64,000 bases of DNA from RPQJ01 sp052035645 (GTDB lineage: Bacteria; Pseudomonadota; Gammaproteobacteria; Steroidobacterales; Steroidobacteraceae), in contig JBPOHK010000025.1 of assembly GCA_052035645.1 (NCBI GenBank), positions 1 to 64,000 on the forward strand, given 5' to 3'. The number at the start of each line of letters is the position of its first letter. Position 1 is the stretch's first letter. This document shows positions 36,621 through 43,293 of this stretch, piece after piece. A program made the position numbers and the translations under genes. The notes below the pieces were generated by a model. It saw nothing but the letters and a program-made list of their open reading frames with translations. It made no database searches and was not told the DNA's origin.

Positions 36621-36956
36621 GGGTCGGCGGGCGTCGGGCTCATCGCGCGGTCGGGCGTGGCGGTGCCGAACGGCGTGGTGACGATCGCGTCCATCCGGAA
36701 ATTGCGCTCCCAGGGCGATCTTCTGCGCGAGTCGGTGCTCGATGGAGCCGTCGGCCGTCTGCGACCCGCCCCAATGACCGCATGGGTGGCTTCGCCGGGC
36801 TGCGTACCGATGGCGATCAATGTGAGGCCGGGTGCAGGGGTGCGGCGACCGCTTGCCACGGTCGTCATTGGCGGTATCGTGTCCTCGACGATACTCACGC
36901 TGCGGGTGCTGCCCTCGCTGTATCGATTGCTGCACCGCGAGCCGGGAGAGGCATGA
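36621..36956 (+). pseudogene. C-terminal remnant of an RND metal permease
   Basis: About 110 codons aligning with the last helices of the RND permease encoded at 30431-33574: SAGVGLIARSGVAVPNGVV against SAIGFIAVFGVAMLNGIV, GRLRPAPMTA against LRLRPVLMTA, and RRPLATVVIGGIVSSTILTL against QRPLATVVVGGLLTATVLTL. The remaining ~930 residues are absent and many conserved positions are changed. It is an old truncated relic, in opposite orientation to the live pump. Its stop overlaps the ATG of the following DMT permease (ATGA). Confidence 0.85.
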
Positions 36957-38014
36957 TCGATGGAGAGCGGAACGTGACACCAGGCCAACGACGCGGCATT
37001 GCCGCAGCAATGCTCGCTGCGTTGGCTTTTGCGCTCACGATTCCCATCACCAAGGTCGTCATCGCGGGAACGAGCCCTTGGCTTTTGGCCGGCATCCTGT
37101 ATCTGGGGTCCGGCCTCGGCCTCACCGTGTCGCTCCTGGCAAGCCGTCGGCCCTGGTCGGTGCCCCGGCAGGACGCCCCGCGCCTGCTTGGGGCGATCGT
37201 CTGCGGCGGTGTCATCGCACCCGTTCTTCTGCTCCTCGGCCTGCGCGGCGTCACGGGCAGCGCGGCTTCGCTGCTGCTCGTCTGCGAAGGCGTTTTCACC
37301 AGTCTGCTGGCGTGGGTGATCTTCCGCGAACATCTCGACCGGCGGATCGTGATCGGCTTCGTCGCCATCACCGCTGGCGCGGTGCTCCTCGCCGCTGCGC
37401 CCGGCGTTGCGGATTCCCCGCCGATGACGGCGGCGGCGCTCGTGCTCGCGGCGTGTCTGTTCTGGGCCATGGACAACAACCTCACGCGCGCCGTGTCACT
37501 GAGCGATCCGATGCAGGTCGCCGCTGCCAAGGGCCTGGTTGCAGGGGTAACGAACACCTTGCTGGCTACCGCTGCCGGCGCGCATTGGCCCGCACCAGAC
37601 ACCGTCGCACTCGGCGCAATCGTCGGTTTCGTTGGCTACGGCCTGAGCCTGGCGCTGTTCGTCTACGCCTTGCGTGAACTGGGGACGGCACGCACCGGAG
37701 CCTATTTTTCGACGGCTCCGTTCGTCGCTGCGCTGATCTCGGTCTTGTTTCTCGAGGAGCCGATCACGTTGTCCCTGGCGGTGGCCGGGGCTCTCATGGC
37801 GCTCGGAGTGTGGCTGCACGTCACCGAGAGTCATGTCCACGGGCACCTGCATGACGCGCAGGAGCATGAGCACGGCCACGAGCACGACGAACACCATATG
37901 CATCACGGCCCGGACGAAGCCGTGCCTCACTGGCATTCGCATCGACACGTTCACGCCGCCATGCGACATCGCCATCCGCACTTTCCGGATGCTCATCATC
38001 GGCACGACCACTGA
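36953..38014 (+). CDS. EamA/DMT-family permease with His-rich C-terminal tail
   Basis: 353 residues. Residues 15-290 form ten membrane helices with the two EamA repeats (LAFALTIPITKVVIAGTSPW; AGAYFSTAPFVAALISVLFL), as in drug/metabolite transporters. Residues 291-353 are a cytoplasmic tail with 24 histidines in 63 residues (for example HGHEHDEHHMHHG), a strong metal-binding feature. The ATG at 36953 follows gggagag and overlaps the stop of the RND relic. Context and tail suggest metal transport or metal-regulated export; the substrate is unknown. Confidence 0.85.
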   Translation: MIDGERNVTPGQRRGIAAAMLAALAFALTIPITKVVIAGTSPWLLAGILYLGSGLGLTVSLLASRRPWSVPRQDAPRLLGAIVCGGVIAPVLLLLGLRGVTGSAASLLLVCEGVFTSLLAWVIFREHLDRRIVIGFVAITAGAVLLAAAPGVADSPPMTAAALVLAACLFWAMDNNLTRAVSLSDPMQVAAAKGLVAGVTNTLLATAAGAHWPAPDTVALGAIVGFVGYGLSLALFVYALRELGTARTGAYFSTAPFVAALISVLFLEEPITLSLAVAGALMALGVWLHVTESHVHGHLHDAQEHEHGHEHDEHHMHHGPDEAVPHWHSHRHVHAAMRHRHPHFPDAHHRHDH

Positions 38015-38170
38015 GCGTTGGCGGCGTGTGTGGTTGCCGCAACCGCGACAGGCAACACGGGAAATGGGCGCACGCGCTCGACCCCGACCGGGCACCCAAT
38101 CGAGTCGCGGACGACGTCGCATCCTCGTCGTGGGGCGTGGCCCGAAGTTACCTTACACGCAGCATGGACC

Positions 38171-38198
38171 GGAGAGGGTGATGGGAATCGAACCCACG
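38171..38198 (-). pseudogene. 3' remnant of a tRNA-Gly gene
   Basis: Read on the minus strand, a complete T-arm (GTGGG, loop TTCGATT, CCCAT) is followed by CACCCTC-T-CC, almost the 3' acceptor strand and discriminator of a bacterial tRNA-Gly (usually CACCCGC-T-CCA). No D-arm, anticodon arm or 5' acceptor is present upstream. Such fragments are typical leftovers of integration into a tRNA 3' end. Confidence 0.55.
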
Positions 38199-38298
38199 AG
38201 CGTCGCTTAGGAATGGTGATTGCGGCTTCAACCGATCGACGCAACGCATTGAGCAAAACCTTCCGCCGCTGCTCGATCGCCCGCCGCCGGCCCGCGAA

Positions 38299-38919
38299 TT
38301 ACGGTGCACCCCGCCGGAAGCGGCAGTAGACGAATTTCTGCTCGTTCCCGCCGGGCGTGCGATGAGCTTCACGCTCATGGCCGAGGAACTGAAACGAACT
38401 GCCGAGTTCCGCATGCAGTGCGTCTGGGCTGTACCGCATGACCGGCAGCCCGCTGCATTTGGTCGGACCGTCTTCGGCGAACGTGGCGGTGATCACCAGG
38501 CCGCCGGGTCTCACGGCATCCAGAACGGTTCGGACGTAGACGCAACGTTCCTCCGGGCCGGTCAGGAAGTGGAATACTGCCCGGTCATGCCATACGTCGA
38601 ATCTGTGCCGGGGTAACGCAGCTGTCAGAACGTCGCTCTCCAGCCATGTTACTCGTTGTGCCCTGCTGCCGAGCCTCGCCCGGGCGGCGGACAGGGCTGC
38701 GCCGGAGAGATCCAGCACCGTGACATTCTCGTAGCCGGCATCCAGGAGATCGTCCACGAGCGTGGAGGCGCCGCCTCCGACGTCAATGATGGGGCTGTAC
38801 AGCGGCAAGCCAGCCTCGCGGATGAGTTTCAGCGAGAGTGCCGCATGTTTCTGGAACCAACTGACTTCCGTCGTAGCTTTGGTGCGGTAAACATGCTCCC
38901 AATGCTCTTTCGGTTGCAT
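38299..38919 (-). CDS. Class I SAM-dependent methyltransferase
   Basis: A 206-residue soluble enzyme. The SAM site is IIDVGGGASTLVDDLL (motif I), with VTVLDLSGAALSAAR (motif II) and DVWHDRAVFHFLTGPEER (motif IV). The small size and the EHWEHVYRTKATTEVSWFQ start place it among methyltransferases often found with tellurite, arsenic or other metal determinants. The substrate is not deducible. The ATG at 38919 has an excellent ribosome site (gaggtgaagg). It faces the His-tailed permease; 284 bases with the tRNA remnant lie between. Confidence 0.85.
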   Translation of the reverse strand: MQPKEHWEHVYRTKATTEVSWFQKHAALSLKLIREAGLPLYSPIIDVGGGASTLVDDLLDAGYENVTVLDLSGAALSAARARLGSRAQRVTWLESDVLTAALPRHRFDVWHDRAVFHFLTGPEERCVYVRTVLDAVRPGGLVITATFAEDGPTKCSGLPVMRYSPDALHAELGSSFQFLGHEREAHRTPGGNEQKFVYCRFRRGAP

Positions 38920-39014
38920 ACCTTCACCTCGTCGCGGCCGGCCAATTGACAATACGCACCTCTGGCAGCCTGTCGTCAGCGAGGTCTCTTCGTGGCCGAC
39001 TCCAGCCTGTCAGC

Positions 39015-39068
39015 TGGAGCCGGAATTCTCAAGTTCAGATTCACGTTTCCGCGGAAACGCCGGCTCCA
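39015..39068. repeat. 9-bp inverted repeat enclosing the right palindrome
   Basis: TGGAGCCGG at 39015-39023 and CCGGCTCCA at 39060-39068 are perfect complements, with the palindrome inside their 36-base loop. An alternative hairpin, CTCCAGC with GCTGGAG, lies just upstream and shares bases with the left arm. The left palindrome copy has no such frame. Confidence 0.55.
39044..39059. repeat. 16-bp perfect palindrome, right copy
   Basis: CGTTTCCGCGGAAACG, same as at 26765-26780. It lies in the 269-base gap between the methyltransferase and sulfotransferase genes, enclosed by a 9-bp inverted repeat. Confidence 0.75.
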
Positions 39069-39188
39069 AGTCGTTCCGACCACTGGCTTGCATCGTCTCC
39101 GGTCATCGACCGCGCTCCGGCGATACCGGTGTCGCGCACACGAACCTTGCCATGACCGTCGGCCGCTCCCTTGCAGCCGAGCTTCGAC

Positions 39189-40022
39189 TCACCAGCCCAT
39201 CGGCTCGCCGACCAGTGCCTCGAGCCGCCGGTTCCACGGCTCGAAGTAGGCCTTGAGCCGCTCGGCGGTCTCCGGCTTCATCGGCGGATAATTGCGCGTG
39301 TTGCGAGGCTCGAGCTTCGCATCCGCCATCGGCGGCCGGCCCAGCCAGCCGAGCGTGCGGTTGAGCACGGCCAGTGGCTGCTTTACGAGGTCCTCGAAGC
39401 GCAGCACCAGCAGCTGCTCGCGCGGATAATGGGCGAGCCAGCGCTCGAGCTGCTCCGCATAGCGCCCGCGCGCGAGGTAGCTGTAGATCTGGTGCTCACG
39501 GCTCGCCGTGATCTCGCCGTTCTCGAGGCGACGGTGTGCCTCCTCGACGCGCCCGGGCTCGGCGGCCAGCGCGGCCTCGAAATCGAGCGGCTCGCGCTGC
39601 TTGTCGCGCTGCTGCCAGTATTGCGAGTACGCGCGCCGCACCGGGTCGCGCAGCAGCACGACCAGGCGCGCCTGCGGCAGCAGCGCGTGCATGCGCCCGG
39701 CCGCGAGCGGATGGAACAGGTAATACGGGCTCGCGTCGAGGTTGAGCCCGGGCTGCCCGACGCGCCCGAAGTGGGCGCGGTACCAGCGATCGCCCTGCGC
39801 GTAGTTGACGTCGAAGTAATGCACTTCCTTGCGCAGGGGCGTGATCACCTGCGGGTGCTGGACCAGGTAGCCCTGCAGCGAGCTCGTGCCGCACTTCTGT
39901 GCGCCGATGATCACCGCGTCCGGCAGCGCGCGATCCTCGCGCATGCGCATGCGCACCTCGGCCCGCCGCCCGGCCTCGAGCAGGCCCAGCAGCCGCAGCG
40001 CGCGCGTGAGTTGCGGGTGCAT
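39189..40022 (-). CDS. PAPS-dependent sulfotransferase
   Basis: 277 residues, sulfotransferase family of the heparan-sulfate N-sulfotransferase type, transferring sulfate from PAPS to a sugar or lipid acceptor. The 5'-phosphosulfate loop is IIGAQKCGTSSLQGYL (K43), and the 3'-phosphate motif is LRDPVRRAYSQYWQQ. Acceptor-side residues include EVHYFDVNYAQGD. The ATG at 40022 lies 16 bases after the lpd stop, so it is read from the pyruvate dehydrogenase operon. The acceptor and product are unknown; no cysDN or PAPS genes are nearby. Confidence 0.9.
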   Translation of the reverse strand: MHPQLTRALRLLGLLEAGRRAEVRMRMREDRALPDAVIIGAQKCGTSSLQGYLVQHPQVITPLRKEVHYFDVNYAQGDRWYRAHFGRVGQPGLNLDASPYYLFHPLAAGRMHALLPQARLVVLLRDPVRRAYSQYWQQRDKQREPLDFEAALAAEPGRVEEAHRRLENGEITASREHQIYSYLARGRYAEQLERWLAHYPREQLLVLRFEDLVKQPLAVLNRTLGWLGRPPMADAKLEPRNTRNYPPMKPETAERLKAYFEPWNRRLEALVGEPMGW

Positions 40023-40038
40023 GCGCCGGACGCCGCGC

Positions 40039-41919
40039 TCAGCGGCCGGGCCCCGCAGGCTTGCGCTTCGGCACGTACAGGTCGGTGAGCGTGCCCTCGA
40101 ACGCCTCGGCGGCCATCGCGACCGTCTCGGAGAGCGTCGGGTGCGGGTGTATCGTGAGCCCAACGTCGGCCGCATCCGCGCCCATCTCGATCGCGAGCGC
40201 CACCTCGGAGATGAGGTCGCCCGCGCCCGTGCCCACGATGCCTCCGCCGACCACGCGGTGCGTGGACGGATCGAACAGCAGCTTGGTCATCCCCTCGTCG
40301 CGCCCGATCGCGAGCGAACGCCCGCTCGCCGCCCACGGGAACACCGCCTTCTCGTAGGGCACGCCGCGCGCCTTCGCATCCGTCTCGGTGAGCCCGACCC
40401 ACGCGACCTCGGGATCGGTATAGGCCACCGAGGGAATGACGCGCGCGTCGAAGTGGCTCTTGAGGCCGGCCGCGACTTCGGCCGCGACCTTGCCCTCGTG
40501 CGTCGCCTTGTGGGCGAGCATGGGCTGGCCGACGATGTCGCCGATCGCGAAGATGTGCGGCACGTTGGTGCGCATCTGCCGGTCGACCGCCAGGAACCCG
40601 CGCTCGCTGACCACGAGTCCGGCGGCCTCGGCGCCGATGCGCTTGCCGTTCGGCGTGCGCCCGACCGCGACCAGCACCTTGTCGTAGAGCTGCGGTTCCG
40701 GCGCCTTGTCGCCCTCGAAGGCGACCTCGAGCCCGTCCGCGCGCGGCACGATGCCCGTCATCCGGGTCTTCAGGAGGATGCGCTCGTACCGGTTCGCGAT
40801 GCGCTTCTCGAGCGGCCGCACGAGGTCGCGGTCGCAGCCGGGCATCAGGCCGTCGGTGAGCTCGACCACGGAGACCTTCACGCCCAGCGCGGCGTAGACC
40901 GTCGCCATCTCGAGGCCGATGATGCCGCCGCCGACCACCAGCAGGCGGGCCGGCAGGTCGAGTTCGAGCGCGCCGGTCGAATCGATGATGCGCGGGTCGT
41001 CGGGCAGACCGGGCAGGCGCATCGACTCGGACCCGGCCGCGACGATGCACTGGGCGAACGACACGGAGCGCGTCGCGCCTTCGTGCACGACCCGCAGCGC
41101 GTGGGCCGACTCGAACGTACCGGTACCGTTGACGATCGTGACCTTGCGCTGCTTCGCGAGACCGGCGAGCCCGCCGGTGAGCTTCGCGACGACCTTGTCC
41201 TTCCAGCCGCGCAGCTTTGCCGCATCGATGGCCGGCGGACCGAACTCGATGCCGTGCGCGGACATCTCCCGCGCCTCCTCGATCACGCGGGCCGCGTGCA
41301 GCAGCGCCTTCGAGGGAATGCAGCCGACGTTCAGACACACGCCGCCGAGCGTCGGCCCGCGCTCGACGAGGGCCACGCGCAGCCCCAGGTCCGCGGCCCG
41401 GAAGGCCGCCGTGTAGCCGCCGGGGCCGGCGCCGAGCACCACGAGGTCGAAGTCGCGGGCCGGCGACGGCGCAGGCGCAGGCACCTCCGTGCGACTCGCG
41501 GCCGGCGGACGATCGGCGGGAGTGGCCGCCGGCGTCGCCTTGACGGGCTCGGCCAAGCCCGCCCCGATCCGGTAGGGCGCCATCGGCACCGTGTCCACGT
41601 ACGGCTCGCCGCCGAACGGCTCGACGGCCCGCAGCGCCGTCGCCGTCGCCGTGTGGTCCTCGACCGTCGAAGCCGACAGGGTGAGGATCGCCGAGCCCTT
41701 CGACACCCGGTCGCCCTTGCGCAGGAGGACCTCGGTCACCACGCCGGCGAGGGGCGACGGCACGTCCATGGTGGCTTTCTCGGTCTCGAGCGTGACGAGC
41801 GGCGTGTCCTTCTCGATCCGCTCGCCCGCCTTCACCAGCACGTCGATCACGGCCACGTCGGCGTAGCCGCCCAGGTCGGGCACCGCGACCACGGCTCCGT
41901 CGTTCTTGTCGTTGCTCAC
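40039..41919 (-). CDS. lpd: Dihydrolipoamide dehydrogenase with N-terminal lipoyl domain (E3)
   Basis: Reoxidises the lipoyl groups of pyruvate dehydrogenase. 626 residues: a lipoyl domain (1-80, lipoyl Lys in ETEKATMDVP), an Ala/Pro linker, then a full E3. FAD loop VVLGAGPGGYTAAF, redox disulfide GGVCLNVGCIPSK, NAD loop VVGGGIIGLEMATVYAALG, and catalytic HPHPTLSE near the end. E3 with a lipoyl domain is found in several beta- and gammaproteobacteria with AceE-type complexes. It starts with GTG at 41919, 18 bases after aceF. Confidence 0.96.
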   Translation of the reverse strand: MSNDKNDGAVVAVPDLGGYADVAVIDVLVKAGERIEKDTPLVTLETEKATMDVPSPLAGVVTEVLLRKGDRVSKGSAILTLSASTVEDHTATATALRAVEPFGGEPYVDTVPMAPYRIGAGLAEPVKATPAATPADRPPAASRTEVPAPAPSPARDFDLVVLGAGPGGYTAAFRAADLGLRVALVERGPTLGGVCLNVGCIPSKALLHAARVIEEAREMSAHGIEFGPPAIDAAKLRGWKDKVVAKLTGGLAGLAKQRKVTIVNGTGTFESAHALRVVHEGATRSVSFAQCIVAAGSESMRLPGLPDDPRIIDSTGALELDLPARLLVVGGGIIGLEMATVYAALGVKVSVVELTDGLMPGCDRDLVRPLEKRIANRYERILLKTRMTGIVPRADGLEVAFEGDKAPEPQLYDKVLVAVGRTPNGKRIGAEAAGLVVSERGFLAVDRQMRTNVPHIFAIGDIVGQPMLAHKATHEGKVAAEVAAGLKSHFDARVIPSVAYTDPEVAWVGLTETDAKARGVPYEKAVFPWAASGRSLAIGRDEGMTKLLFDPSTHRVVGGGIVGTGAGDLISEVALAIEMGADAADVGLTIHPHPTLSETVAMAAEAFEGTLTDLYVPKRKPAGPGR

Positions 41920-41937
41920 TCGGGGACTCCGCGGACG

Positions 41938-43278
41938 CTACGGGATCGCGCGCAGCAGGCCCGGCACGTCGGCCAGTGCCTGGGCGAGGAAACTGGTGAA
42001 CCGCACCGCCAGCGCGCCGTCGATGACGCGATGGTCGTACGACAGCGACAGCGGCAGCATCAGCCGGGGCACGAACGCGCCGCGCTCGTAGACCGGCTTG
42101 TGACTGGACTTCGACACGCCGAGGATCGCGACCTCGGGCGCGTTGATGACCGGCGTGAACGCGGTGCCGCCGATGCCGCCGAGGCTGGAGAGGGTGAAGC
42201 AGCCGCCCTGCATCTCGGCCGCCGAGAGCTTGCCGGCACGCGCCTTCTCGCTCAGCACGGCGAGCTCGCGCGCGAGTTCGAACACGTCCTTGCGATCGGC
42301 GTCCTTCACCACCGGCACGACCAGGCCGTTCGGCGTGTCCGCCGCGAAGCCGACGTGCACGTACTTCTTCAGCACGAGCTCGCCGGCCGCGGCATCGAGC
42401 GAGGCGCAGAACGTCGGATAGTTCTGCAGCGCGAGCACGCAGGCGCGCATCACGAAAGCGAGTGGCGTGAGCTTGATGCCCTTGGCGCTGGCTTCATCCT
42501 TGAGCTTCGCGCGGGTCTCCTCCATCGCCGTGATGTCGGCCTCGTCGAACTGCGTGACGTGCGGGATGTTCACCCAGCTCGCGTGCAGGCGCGGCCCGGA
42601 GATCTTCTGGATGCGCGTCAGCGGCCGCCGCTCGACGGGCCCGAACAGCGACGCATCGACCTCGGGGACCTTCGGCAGGGCCGCCACCGGCGGTGCCGGC
42701 GGCTGGGTGAGGACGCGCTTGACGAAGGCCTTCACGTCCGCGTCCAGCACGCGACCCTTGGCCCCGGTGCCGGCGACTTTCGCGAGGTCGACACCGAGTT
42801 CGCGCGCGAGCTTGCGGATGGAGGGCGTGGCGTGCGAGCGCGAGAAGCCGACGTCGCCCGCCGGCGCGCCGACCGGCTCCGCCGCGGGCGGGCGCGGCGC
42901 CGGGGCTGGTGACGGCGCAGACACCGGTGCGGACGCAGGCGCAGGTGCCGTCGCGACCTTAGGCGCAGGAGGCGGCGCAGCCGGCGGGGCCGTCACGGCA
43001 GGAGCCACGGCAGCGGGTGCCGGCGCGGCCGCAACCTCGGCCTCGACGATCGCGATCACGTCGCCCTTCGAGACGCGTCCGCCGCGCGCTACCTTGACCT
43101 CGCGGACGACGCCGGCGGCCGTCGAGGGCACATCCATCGTCGCCTTCTCGGTCTCGAGCGTGACGAGCGTGCCTTCGAGCGCGACGCTGTCGCCCGCCTG
43201 CACCGCCACCTCGATGATCTCGACGTCCTTGTAGTCGCCGAGATCCGGCACCCGCACTTCGATGAGCTGGTTGGCCAC
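41938..43278 (-). CDS. aceF: Dihydrolipoamide acetyltransferase (E2)
   Basis: Core of the pyruvate dehydrogenase complex, 446 residues. One lipoyl domain (residues 1-80, ETEKATMDVP), a long Ala/Pro hinge, a peripheral-subunit-binding domain (HATPSIRKLARELGVDLAKV) and the catalytic domain with DHRVIDGALAVRF. E. coli E2 has three lipoyl domains; here one is in E2 and one more on E3. It starts with GTG at 43278, 15 bases downstream of aceE. Confidence 0.96.
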   Translation of the reverse strand: MANQLIEVRVPDLGDYKDVEIIEVAVQAGDSVALEGTLVTLETEKATMDVPSTAAGVVREVKVARGGRVSKGDVIAIVEAEVAAAPAPAAVAPAVTAPPAAPPPAPKVATAPAPASAPVSAPSPAPAPRPPAAEPVGAPAGDVGFSRSHATPSIRKLARELGVDLAKVAGTGAKGRVLDADVKAFVKRVLTQPPAPPVAALPKVPEVDASLFGPVERRPLTRIQKISGPRLHASWVNIPHVTQFDEADITAMEETRAKLKDEASAKGIKLTPLAFVMRACVLALQNYPTFCASLDAAAGELVLKKYVHVGFAADTPNGLVVPVVKDADRKDVFELARELAVLSEKARAGKLSAAEMQGGCFTLSSLGGIGGTAFTPVINAPEVAILGVSKSSHKPVYERGAFVPRLMLPLSLSYDHRVIDGALAVRFTSFLAQALADVPGLLRAIP

Positions 43279-43293
43279 TGCGCCGCTCCTCGC

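Larger units (their letters stand above)
26765..39059. other. Putative heavy-metal genomic island
   Basis: About 12.3 kb of accessory genes (metal efflux, regulators, permeases, a methyltransferase, a pseudogene) between core genes nth/DUF1841 and the pyruvate dehydrogenase operon. It shows visibly lower GC and looser gene packing than its flanks. Identical palindromes lie at the two limits and a tRNA-Gly 3' remnant near the right end. No integrase or transposase is present, so the mechanism of entry is not visible and the limits are inferred. Confidence 0.45.

Noticed and set aside
37833..38210. A plus-strand reading frame ending MGIEPTSVA
   Set aside because: Its end lies in tRNA-derived sequence and its start is inside the His tail of the permease. 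It was kept only as a clue to the tRNA remnant.
39015..39068. Integron attC site
   Set aside because: The arms do not carry the GTTRRRY core and no integron integrase is nearby, so only the general hairpin resemblance remains.
39886..42912. A 3-kb plus-strand open frame antisense to lpd and aceF
   Set aside because: The product is a His/Arg/Asp-rich shadow with no domain; lpd and aceF are clear on the other strand.
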